Source: Gordonibacter massiliensis (ex Traore et al. 2017) | GTDB taxonomy: Bacteria > Actinomycetota > Coriobacteriia > Coriobacteriales > Eggerthellaceae | Direction: 5' to 3' | Assembly: GCA_900170005.1 (NCBI GenBank) | Contig: LT827128.1 | Span: forward strand, 496,001 to 560,000 | Length of the DNA stretch: 64,000 nucleotides | Shown here: positions 35,808 to 42,630 of the stretch, one piece after another | Layout: the number at the start of each line of letters is the position of its first letter | Position numbering within the stretch: the stretch's first letter is position 1 | Made by a program: the position numbers and the translations under genes | Notes under the pieces: generated by a model | The model's database searches: none | What the model was told of the DNA's origin: nothing | The model's input: the letters and a program-made list of their open reading frames with translations, nothing else

Positions 35808-36440
35808 ATGATCGACCGCGAAACGTTCGGGCGCATGCTCTCGGCCAGCGCCCGGCTCATGCTGGACAACGCCGACGCCTTGAGCGACATCGACTCGAAG
35901 TTCGGCGACGGCGACCACGGCATCACCATCACCAAGATCGCGAAGCTCGTGAACGAACGCGTCGACGCGTGGGAAGGCGAATCCATCAAGGACTTCCTCG
36001 ACGACCTCGGCATGGCCGCCATGGCCGTGCGCGGAGGGTCCGCCGGCCCGCTCTACGGCACGATGATAAGCGGCCTGGGCGCCGATCTGGGCGACGACGA
36101 GAACGAGCTTTCCGCCGATTCCGCGCGACGCATGTTCGCGGGCTGTCTGGTCGAGATGCAGGACATCACGAACGCGCAGGTGGGCGACAAGACCATGATG
36201 GACGCGCTCGTACCCGCCGTAGCCGCCGCGCAGGCCGTCGAGGCGTCGCCGGGCGGCGCCGAGGCCGTGTTCGCGGCGGCGGCCGAGGCGGCCGCGAACG
36301 GCGCGAGGGCGTCCGAGGGCTTCGCCTCGAAGTTCGGCCGCGCGCGCAGCTACGGCGACGCCACCATCGGCACGCCCGACGCGGGGGCCGTGTCCACCTC
36401 GCTGTTCTTCCGCGGGCTCGCGGAGGGCTGCTCGGCCTGA
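35808..36440 (+). CDS. dhaL: dihydroxyacetone kinase, ADP-binding subunit DhaL
   Basis: A 210-residue protein with the nucleotide and magnesium motif FGDGDHGITITKI (D34, D36, H37) and AVRGGSAGPLYGTM plus the C-terminal GRARSYGDATIGTPDAGAVS. It phosphorylates dihydroxyacetone held by DhaK. The PTS-dependent type keeps ADP bound and is rephosphorylated by DhaM; no dhaM lies in this operon. It starts after AAAGGGG and is followed by dhaK, the reverse of the usual order. Confidence 0.92.
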   Translation: MIDRETFGRMLSASARLMLDNADALSDIDSKFGDGDHGITITKIAKLVNERVDAWEGESIKDFLDDLGMAAMAVRGGSAGPLYGTMISGLGADLGDDENELSADSARRMFAGCLVEMQDITNAQVGDKTMMDALVPAVAAAQAVEASPGGAEAVFAAAAEAAANGARASEGFASKFGRARSYGDATIGTPDAGAVSTSLFFRGLAEGCSA

Positions 36441-36489
36441 TTCTCGAGGCGGGCCTTTTCCCCGCTTGCGGATGTTGCACGTTGAATGG

Positions 36490-36527
36490 AGGGGCGATCT
36501 TCCGATCGCCCGCTCCGGCGAAGCCGG
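36490..36527. repeat. palindromic repeat, family D (partial) between dhaL and dhaK
   Basis: GGGCGATC-TTCC-GATCGCCC followed by CTCCGGC-GAA-GCCGGAG. The same two hairpins occur inverted at 41470-41525. It fills the gap between dhaL and dhaK and may separate their expression. Confidence 0.65.
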
Positions 36528-36550
36528 AGAACGAGACGAAGGAGCGCACC

Positions 36551-37549
36551 ATGCAGATGAAGAAGTTCATCAACGACCCCGAGAACCTCACCGCCGAGCT
36601 GTTGGAGGGCCTGGCCCTGGCCAACCCCGACATCATCGAGCTGGGCGAGGACAACATGGTGATCAACAAGAAGCTGGCCGAGGCGGACCGCGTGACCATC
36701 GTGACGCAGGGCGGCAGCGGCCACGAGCCGGCCATCGAGGGCTTCGTGGGCGAGGGCATGGTGGACATCGACGTGGTGGGCGACATCTTCGCCGCGCCCG
36801 GACCGCAGGCCTGCGTCGACGCCATCAAGCTGGCCGACAAGGGCAAGGGCGTGCTCTACATCGTGCTCAACCACGCCGGCGACATGCTCACGGGCAACAT
36901 GACCATGAAGCAGTGCAAGAAGCAGGGCCTCAACGTGGCGCGCGTGGTCACGCAGGAGGACGTGTCGAACGCCACGCGCGAGAACGCCGACGACCGCCGT
37001 GGCCTGGTGGGCTGCATTCCCACGTACAAGATTGCCGGCGCCGCGGCCGCCGAGGGCAGGAGCCTGGAGGAGGTCGCCGCCGTCGCGCAGCGCTTCGCCG
37101 ACAACATGGCCACCCTGGCCGTGGCCGTGCGCGGCGCCACGCACCCGCAGACGGGCACGCTTCTGGCCGAGCTCGGCGACGACGAGATGGAAATCGGCAT
37201 GGGGCAGCACGGCGAGGAGGGCGGCGGCCGCCAGCCCATGAAGCCCGCCGACGAGACGGCCGCCATCATGGTGAACGCGCTGGTGAAGGATATCGGCATC
37301 GCTCCGGGCGAGAAGGTCATGCTCATCATCAACGGCTCGGGCGCCACCACGCTCATGGAGCAGCTCATCGTGTACCGCGCCGCGGTCAAGGAGCTGGCGA
37401 AGCAGGATATCGAGGTGGTGGCGAACTTCGTGGGCGAGATGCTCACCGTGCAGGAGCAGGCCGGCTTCCAGATGTTCATGGCGCGCATGGACGACGAGCT
37501 GCTGCGCCTGTGGAACGCGCCCTGCACCACGCCGTACCTGAAGAAGTAA
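36551..37549 (+). CDS. dhaK: dihydroxyacetone kinase, substrate-binding subunit DhaK
   Basis: A 332-residue protein. It has TQGGSGHEPAIEGFVGEGMV at the N-terminus and GMGQHGEEGGG, whose histidine (about H220) is the residue that binds dihydroxyacetone covalently in the family. ATG 36551 follows GAAGGAG. With DhaL it converts dihydroxyacetone to dihydroxyacetone phosphate. It is followed by an aldolase gene that could use or produce that compound. Confidence 0.93.
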   Translation: MQMKKFINDPENLTAELLEGLALANPDIIELGEDNMVINKKLAEADRVTIVTQGGSGHEPAIEGFVGEGMVDIDVVGDIFAAPGPQACVDAIKLADKGKGVLYIVLNHAGDMLTGNMTMKQCKKQGLNVARVVTQEDVSNATRENADDRRGLVGCIPTYKIAGAAAAEGRSLEEVAAVAQRFADNMATLAVAVRGATHPQTGTLLAELGDDEMEIGMGQHGEEGGGRQPMKPADETAAIMVNALVKDIGIAPGEKVMLIINGSGATTLMEQLIVYRAAVKELAKQDIEVVANFVGEMLTVQEQAGFQMFMARMDDELLRLWNAPCTTPYLKK

Positions 37550-37634
37550 CCCGCCCCCCGTCGCGCGGCGCGAGCGATCGCCGCATCGCCGCCGCGCGAC
37601 GGGGCGGCCTCTCTCGACCCGAAAGGAGCCTCCC

Positions 37635-38486
37635 TTGCTGGTTTCCCTGAGATCCGTCCTCGCCTGGGCCGAGGAGCGCGGACGGGCGGCAGCCGCCTTC
37701 GACACGCCGAACCTGGAGCTTCTGCTGGCGGCCATCGGCGCGGCCGAGGCGCGCGACGAGCCCGTCGTCATCCAGCACGCCCAGCTGCACGAGGAGGAGA
37801 CGTCCATCGACGTGATCGGGCCCATCATGGTCATGCGCGCCGAGGCGGCGCGCGTTCCCGTGTGCGTGATGCTCGACCACGGCGAGGACATGGACTACGT
37901 GCGCCGCGCACTCGACCTGGGGTTCTCGGCCGTCATGATCGACGGCTCGCAGCTTCCCTACGAGGAGAACGTGGCGCTGACGCTGGGCGCCGTGGAGCTG
38001 GCGCACGAGTACGGCGCCGACGTGGAGGCGGAGATCGGCTTCACGACGGGCCACGAAGGGTTGGAGAATGCCGACGACGATCGGGACAACGTCTACACCG
38101 ACCCCGACGAGGCGGCGCGCTTCGTGGCCGACACGGGTGTCGACGCGCTCGCGGCGTCCGTGGGCACGGTGCACGGCTTCTACCAAGCCGAGCCCAAGCT
38201 CGACTTCAAGCTGATCGAGGAGTTGCGCGCGCGGTGCGGCGTGCCGCTCGTCATGCACGGCGGCAGCGGCCTCACGCGCGAGGACACGCGCGCGGCCATC
38301 CGCGCCGGCATCCGCAAGATCAACTACTTCAGCTACATGAGCAATGCGGGCGTGCGCGCCGTCGAGGCGCTCATCGGTGATGCGCACCCGAAGTACTTCC
38401 ACGCCCTGGCCAACGCCGCGACCGCCGCCATGCAAGCCGACGCGGAAGCCGCCATGGACATGTTCTCTATGGTTCCGTCGGCCTGA
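37635..38486 (+). CDS. class II fructose-bisphosphate-aldolase-family enzyme
   Basis: A 283-residue zinc aldolase: MLDHGEDMDYVRRALDLGFS (D81, H82), AVMIDGSQLPYEENV, VEAEIGFTTGHE, SVGTVHGFYQAEPKLDF and VMHGGSGLTRED. The family cleaves or condenses ketose phosphates through a dihydroxyacetone phosphate enolate; the sequence differs enough from FbaA/GatY that the sugar is uncertain. It starts at TTG 37635, with AAGGAG six bases upstream, an unusual start codon. It probably supplies or consumes the DHA(P) handled by dhaLK. Confidence 0.85.
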   Translation: MLVSLRSVLAWAEERGRAAAAFDTPNLELLLAAIGAAEARDEPVVIQHAQLHEEETSIDVIGPIMVMRAEAARVPVCVMLDHGEDMDYVRRALDLGFSAVMIDGSQLPYEENVALTLGAVELAHEYGADVEAEIGFTTGHEGLENADDDRDNVYTDPDEAARFVADTGVDALAASVGTVHGFYQAEPKLDFKLIEELRARCGVPLVMHGGSGLTREDTRAAIRAGIRKINYFSYMSNAGVRAVEALIGDAHPKYFHALANAATAAMQADAEAAMDMFSMVPSA

Positions 38487-38607
38487 CGGCCGACGGAACG
38501 GGTCGACGCTGCGGTCGGGCGTGGCACCCGATCTTCGCGCGATCCCGCAAGCTCGCGTACCGAAGTACGCTTCGCTTGCGCGATCCCGCGAATCTCGGGC
38601 ACCACGC

Positions 38608-38635
38608 CCGCCCTCGCTGACTGACTACGCCAACC
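38608..38635. repeat. short intergenic repeat, family C copy 2
   Basis: A 28-bp match to 34593-34620 with one difference. It ends 20 bp before the next ATG, so it may affect the leader of the glyoxalase-like gene. Confidence 0.65.
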
Positions 38636-38655
38636 TGGAGACGAAAGGATCCGCT

Positions 38656-38979
38656 ATGACCGCAACCTATATGCACATCGGCATCCCCATCACGGAGAAG
38701 AAGCCGAACATGACCTACAACGAGGCCATGAAGTTCTGGGTGTCGAACGTCGACGACTACGACTACAAGGTCGAGTACCTCAAGTTCGAGGAGGGCACGC
38801 CCTTCCCCGAGGAGCTGCATCGCCGCTGGCACGTGGCCTACGCGGTGGACGACCTCGACGGTTACGCCGGCGACGCCGACCGCATCATCTGCGGCCCCAT
38901 GGACGCGGGCCCCGGCGTGCGCCTGGCCTTCGTGGAGAAGGATGGCGCCGTCATAGAGCTGTACGAGGACAAGAACTAG
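38656..38979 (+). CDS. small glyoxalase/VOC-like protein
   Basis: A 107-residue protein: MTATYMHIGIPITEKKPNMT, FWVSNVDDYDYKVEYLKFEE, HVAYAVDDLDGYAGDA, and LAFVEKDGAVIELYE. The order of strands and the histidine and glutamate near the ends (HIGIP, HVAYAVDD, IELYE) are those of a single VOC module. It probably acts on a small metabolite of the dhaLK-aldolase pathway. ATG 38656 follows GAAAGGA. Confidence 0.72.
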   Translation: MTATYMHIGIPITEKKPNMTYNEAMKFWVSNVDDYDYKVEYLKFEEGTPFPEELHRRWHVAYAVDDLDGYAGDADRIICGPMDAGPGVRLAFVEKDGAVIELYEDKN

Positions 38980-38982
38980 GGA

Positions 38983-39019
38983 TCGTGCGGGGTGCGCGTT
39001 CGCCGTGCGCCCCGCACGA
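38983..39019. terminator. bidirectional terminator hairpin between convergent genes
   Basis: TCGTGCGGGG (38983-38992) pairs with CCCCGCACGA (39010-39019) in the 44-bp gap between the VOC gene and the YbaN-like gene. Confidence 0.7.
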
Positions 39020-39023
39020 GGGG

Positions 39024-39437
39024 CTAATCCGCTTCTTTAGCGTCTCGGGCCGCGCGCACGTTTTCCAGCGAGATGGTGGGTATGCGCACGCACATGAGGT
39101 AGATCAGGAACAGGGCCACGCAGCCCAAGATGATCCAGACGAGGGGCTTCTGGACGATGAGGGCGCTCGCCCCCATGAGCACGAACGACACGGTGAGGAT
39201 GCGCACCTTCGTCGCCGCGGGGATGCCGCCCGCCTCCTTGAACGCGGCCACATAGGTGCGGTACACCTTCGTGGAGACGATCCACGCATGGCAACGAGGC
39301 GAGGATTTCGCGAACAGGAACGTGGCCAGCAGGATCAGCGGGGTGGTGGGCAGCACCGGCACGAACACGCCCACGCATCCCAGGATGCAGGCGGTCCAGG
39401 CTCCGGCAAGCATGAGCATGCGGGTCAGGCGCTTCAT
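39024..39437 (-). CDS. DUF454/YbaN-family inner-membrane protein
   Basis: A 137-residue protein with four hydrophobic stretches. The family signature GCVGVFVPVLPTTPLILLAT, FLFAKSSPRCHAWIVSTKVY is clear. Two helices near the C-terminus (ILTVSFVLMGASALIVQ and VWIILGCVALFLIYLMCV) follow. The function is not known; members often neighbour porphyrin or heme genes. The ATG at 39437 has GGAAGGA upstream, and the longer frame is not supported. Confidence 0.82.
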   Translation of the reverse strand: MKRLTRMLMLAGAWTACILGCVGVFVPVLPTTPLILLATFLFAKSSPRCHAWIVSTKVYRTYVAAFKEAGGIPAATKVRILTVSFVLMGASALIVQKPLVWIILGCVALFLIYLMCVRIPTISLENVRAARDAKEAD

Positions 39438-39706
39438 GGGTGTCCTTCCGTCGCGAAAGGCGGGCTCCGACGCAGGGCCGAAGCGGGGGCATCTGATGCC
39501 GCGAGTATACCAAACCGCGTGGAGCCCGCGACCCGCGATGGGAGAAGCGGCGGGTTTCTCCCGCGAGCCGAAGGGCGCCGCCTTCCGGCGCGGGTCGAGC
39601 CGGGCGGGATCGTGGGAAGGCTTGGAGAGGGTTGGGGGGGCGAAGAACCCCGAGAGCGGATTCGAAAAGGGTGTCGAAAAATGTTTCGAAAAAGGCGCGA
39701 AAACGA

Positions 39707-39734
39707 TTGCGCCGAAAACCAGCTGTGTTAGAAT
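39707..39734 (+). promoter_or_regulatory. promoter of infC-rpmI-rplT
   Basis: TTGCGC (39707-39712), 16 bp, then the extended -10 TGTTAGAAT (TAGAAT at 39729-39734). The leader would be about 175 bases. Confidence 0.65.
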
Positions 39735-39847
39735 AAGCAAGTTGTTTACTCAAGCGAGGGGAAACCCCTCCACCTGATTCGGCGCTTCGGCTGCTGATGG
39801 GTCGCCCGAATACGGGGCCGTACGCGGCCCGGTCATCTGAACGCGGA

Positions 39848-39876
39848 CCCGTCGCCTGCCAAGGCGGCGGGTTTTT
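39848..39876 (+). promoter_or_regulatory. leader terminator (attenuator) before infC
   Basis: CCCGTCGCC-TGCCAA-GGCGGCGGG followed by TTTTT, 42 bases before the infC start codon. A Rho-independent terminator inside the leader of infC-rpmI-rplT is known in Gram-positive bacteria, where r-protein L20 controls read-through. Confidence 0.75.
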
Positions 39877-39917
39877 CATTGAAGCGCGCAAGCGCGAAAG
39901 ATTGGGAGGTGAGCGCG

Positions 39918-40502
39918 ATAGCTGCTCAAGAGCCTCGGCTCAACGAAGAAATTACCGTCCGCGAATGCCGTTTGATCGGCTTCGACGGCGAGCAGATGGG
40001 CATTTACGTGACGTCGGAGGCCCAGCGGGTCGCCGACAACCAAGGCCTCGATCTCGTGGAGATCGCGCCGAACGCCGAACCGCCCGTGTGCCGCATCATG
40101 GACTACGGCAAGTTCAAGTACGACCAGGCCATCAAGGCCAAGCAGGCCCGCAAGAACCAGAGCAAGGTCGAGACGAAGGAAATGAAGTTCCGGCCGAAGA
40201 TCGACGTGGGCGACTACACGACGAAGAAGAAGCATGTCATGCGCTTCCTCGACGGCGGCAACAAAGTGAAGATCACCATCATGTTCCGCGGCCGCGAAAT
40301 GGCGCACCCGGAACTGGGCCTGACCATCCTCGAGCGTTTGGCCGACGACTTGAAGGACAGCGCGGTCATCGAGAACCAGCCCAAGATGGAAGGCCGTAAC
40401 ATGCACATGCTCATCGCCCCCCTGCCTTCGGCGGTGGCGGCGAAGAAGAAAAAGGAAAACGAGAAGAAGGAAGCTGAAGGGAAGGACGAGAGCAATGCCT
40501 AA
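39918..40502 (+). CDS. infC: translation initiation factor IF-3 with an AUA start codon
   Basis: A 194-residue IF-3: [20 protein letters not shown] (N-domain), the linker [20 protein letters not shown], then [20 protein letters not shown] and the C-domain. IF-3 discriminates against bad start codons on the 30S subunit. I place the start at ATA 39918, eight bases after the strong site GGGAGG (39904-39909); GTG 39909 overlaps that site, so it cannot use it. IF-3 genes often have AUU/AUA starts and are autoregulated this way. The tail is Lys/Glu-rich. It overlaps rpmI by 8 bp. Confidence 0.88.
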   Translation: MAAQEPRLNEEITVRECRLIGFDGEQMGIYVTSEAQRVADNQGLDLVEIAPNAEPPVCRIMDYGKFKYDQAIKAKQARKNQSKVETKEMKFRPKIDVGDYTTKKKHVMRFLDGGNKVKITIMFRGREMAHPELGLTILERLADDLKDSAVIENQPKMEGRNMHMLIAPLPSAVAAKKKKENEKKEAEGKDESNA

Positions 40503-40692
40503 GATGAAGACCCATCGCGGCACCGCGAAGCGTTTCCGCGTCACCGGTTCCGGCAAGATCATGCGCTCCAAGGCGTTCAAGAGCCACATCATGACGAAGA
40601 AGAGCCAGAAGCGCAAGCGCAATTTCCGCCACGAGACCGAAGTGGCCAAGGCCGACCAGAAGGTCATCGCCCGTAACCTCGGGCTTCGCTAA
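40495..40692 (+). CDS. rpmI: 50S ribosomal protein L35
   Basis: A 65-residue basic protein: [40 protein letters not shown]. Its ATG overlaps the end of infC by 8 bp, and rplT follows 20 bp later, the conserved infC-rpmI-rplT order. Confidence 0.96.
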   Translation: MPKMKTHRGTAKRFRVTGSGKIMRSKAFKSHIMTKKSQKRKRNFRHETEVAKADQKVIARNLGLR

Positions 40693-40712
40693 TCGATAAG
40701 GAGTGATCAGAT

Positions 40713-41066
40713 ATGCCTCGTGTCAAGCGTGCGGTCAACGCCCATAAGAAGCGTCGCACCGTCCTCAACCGCGCCAAGGGCTACTACGGCGCGAAGTCCC
40801 GCTCCTATCGTGCCGCGAAGGAGCAGGTGCAGCATTCGCTGCAGTACATGTACCGTGACCGCCGCAACAAGAAGCGCGAGATCCGCCGCCTGTGGATCAC
40901 CCGCATCAACGCGGCCGCCCGCATCAACGGCCTGAGCTACTCCGTGCTGATGAACGGCCTGAAGAAGGCCGGCGTGCAGCTGGACCGCAAGGTGCTCTCC
41001 GACATGGCCGTCAACGACCCCGCGGCGTTCAGCGCCGTGGTGGAAGTGGCGAAGAAGGCCCTGTAG
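40713..41066 (+). CDS. rplT: 50S ribosomal protein L20
   Basis: A 117-residue protein starting [20 protein letters not shown] and containing [20 protein letters not shown], standard for L20. L20 is an early assembly protein and the repressor of its own operon. ATG 40713 has AAGGAG. The gene is followed by a Rho-independent terminator. Confidence 0.96.
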   Translation: MPRVKRAVNAHKKRRTVLNRAKGYYGAKSRSYRAAKEQVQHSLQYMYRDRRNKKREIRRLWITRINAAARINGLSYSVLMNGLKKAGVQLDRKVLSDMAVNDPAAFSAVVEVAKKAL

Positions 41067-41098
41067 GCTGACTGCCGAGTTTTTCTTGCTGGATTGGA

Positions 41099-41127
41099 AG
41101 CCCTGCGAAATTTCGCGGGGCTTTTTT
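41099..41127 (+). terminator. Rho-independent terminator after rplT
   Basis: AAGCCCTGCGAAA-TTTCGCGGGGCTT followed by TTTT. Confidence 0.9.
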
Positions 41128-41140
41128 CTTCCTGCGGGGC

Positions 41141-41213
41141 GGGCCGAGGGGGCCGTGCAGTACTCCTCACACACTTCGCGAAAGTTCGTCGCACTGCACG
41201 GCCCCCTCGGCCC
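41141..41213. repeat. 21-bp perfect inverted repeat with 31-base spacer
   Basis: Arms 41141-41161 and 41193-41213 are exact reverse complements (GGGCCGAGGGGGCCGTGCAG...). The architecture (arms above 20 bp, spacer near 30 bases) resembles family A, but the sequence is different. Confidence 0.75.
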
Positions 41214-41345
41214 TGGGCGCGAGTTGAAGACAACGCGGGGATGGGCTTCTTGCAGGTGAGGCGAAGGCCCTGCGGAGGGGGGCAGGGCCTTCGTTCGATG
41301 GGGTGAGGGTGTGTCGTTGGGGCGTTTGCCGGTGCGCGAGAAGGT

Positions 41346-41384
41346 CAATGTCCCAAAAGGTGCTAGGCACCTTTTGGGACATTG
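41346..41384. repeat. 18-bp perfect palindrome with 3-base loop
   Basis: CAATGTCCCAAAAGGTGC (41346-41363), TAG, and its reverse complement (41367-41384). A second related hairpin, GTCCTGAAA/TTTCAGGAC with a GGGGACAGGCAC loop, is at 41544-41574. Both are AT-richer than their surroundings. They could be terminators for the minus-strand gene at 41585 or a repeat family. Confidence 0.7.
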
Positions 41385-41417
41385 AGGGTGTTCGGCGAGG
41401 GTGCTCTCGCGTTGTTC

Positions 41418-41525
41418 CCGTAGGGGCGCTCTCCAGAGCGCCCGCTCGCGCGGAGCGCGAGAACGCGGGCTCCGATTGGTTTTCCGGCTTCGCCGGAACG
41501 GGCGATCGGGAGATCGCCCCTACGG
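41418..41525. repeat. palindromic repeat, family D (long copy)
   Basis: Outer ends CCGTAGGGGCG (41418-41428) and CGCCCCTACGG (41515-41525); internal hairpins GGGCGCTCTCCAGAGCGCCC, TCCGGCTTCGCCGGA and GGGCGATCGGGAGATCGCCC. The right half is the inverse of the repeat between dhaL and dhaK. Confidence 0.75.
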
Positions 41526-41584
41526 AAGTCTTGCAATGCCCGTGTCCTGAAAGGGGACAGGCACTTTTCAGGACATTCGGTGCC

Positions 41585-42538
41585 TTAGCCATAGTAGAAC
41601 GTTAGGTAGTCGAGGGGGCAGCGGGTGAAGCCATAGAGAAGTTGGTCCTTTTCGCCTATGTTCATGAACAGGTGGGTGCCGTCGCTGAGTGCCACGTCTA
41701 CGACGTAGTAGGTGAGCGGTTCCTGATCGAGGGGGCCGCCGCCTCCGCTGGTGACGATGCTGCCCGATTCGGCTGTCGCGCCGTTGCCGAGGTCCCGTTC
41801 GTTGGCTATTTCCACGGCTTGCGCGATATGGGGGTAGTCGGCGGTGGAAGCGATGCTTTCACGCACGTACGTCCGCTTGTCCTCGCGAACCAACTCCGTC
41901 TCTTCCTCGCTCATGAGGGGCTTGCCGTAGTTTTCCCCGTATTCTTCAAGCACCTTTTTGTGTTGTTCGATAAGTTCCTGTTCGGTGCCGAAATGCATGG
42001 TGCCACCGTCGGCGACCTGATCGTCCCAGGCATCGAATGCTTGCGTCCAACCGAGCGAGTCGAAGGGGGAGAGGTCGGAGGTGCGGTCGATGCCGGTGTT
42101 TGCTTCCACGGTCGCCGACACGGTACCGCCATCGACTTCCAGAAGCACGTTCCAGTTCAAGCCATGGATAAGGTCGACGTCGGGTATGGTGGTAGTGTTG
42201 CTGTCGTACAACACGGCCTGGGCGCGTCCGGTGGCCGCATGGCCGTAGAAGCGCTCGGCTATATCGGCCGCCACAGCGACGGCGTACTGGGCCGATACCG
42301 CGTCTTCGGGCAGGTCGATGCCGCGGGTGTCCACTTTCACGGTCAGACCCTCCGGGGCGGTCACCTCGTCGGTGAGGGTCAGGTCGGCGGTGGGCAGGGC
42401 CTCGTCGTGGACGGTGTCGGCCTCGGCTCCTTCGGCATGGGCCAGAAACGAGCCGAGGCCGGCGACGCAGATGGCTATGAGGGCCGCGGCTACGCCGATG
42501 ACGATGAACGATTCGCCTTTCGCTATCTTCGATCTCAT
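41585..42538 (-). CDS. membrane-anchored extracytoplasmic protein of unknown function
   Basis: A 317-residue protein. One N-terminal helix (residues 9-35, FIVIGVAAALIAICVAGLGS) acts as a signal or anchor; the rest is soluble and extracytoplasmic, acidic, with LPEDAVSAQYAVAVAADIAE, YGHAATGRAQAVLYDS and TYYVVDVALSDGTHLFMNIG. A repeated beta-strand pattern at the end suggests a small PepSY- or NTF2-like module, but I cannot assign a family. Start 42538 has AAGGAG seven bases upstream. It lies 92 bp after the sensor kinase and may be co-transcribed, hence part of that envelope signalling unit. Confidence 0.7.
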   Translation of the reverse strand: MRSKIAKGESFIVIGVAAALIAICVAGLGSFLAHAEGAEADTVHDEALPTADLTLTDEVTAPEGLTVKVDTRGIDLPEDAVSAQYAVAVAADIAERFYGHAATGRAQAVLYDSNTTTIPDVDLIHGLNWNVLLEVDGGTVSATVEANTGIDRTSDLSPFDSLGWTQAFDAWDDQVADGGTMHFGTEQELIEQHKKVLEEYGENYGKPLMSEEETELVREDKRTYVRESIASTADYPHIAQAVEIANERDLGNGATAESGSIVTSGGGGPLDQEPLTYYVVDVALSDGTHLFMNIGEKDQLLYGFTRCPLDYLTFYYG

Positions 42539-42630
42539 GGTGCGCTCCTTGTCTTTCGGGTCGAGGCGCCGTGCGCGCTTCGGTGCTTCGAAGTATCGCG
42601 GGCGGCGGTCACGGCGCGGGCACCGAGTTG

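Larger units (their letters stand above)
39438..39917. other. intergenic region and infC leader
   Basis: 480 bp without a gene. It holds the infC promoter (39707-39734), an approximately 175-base leader with GGGGAAACCCC, a GGGGCCGTACGCGGCCC hairpin near 39816-39832 and the attenuator at 39848-39876. This is the usual place for L20/IF3 control. Confidence 0.7.
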
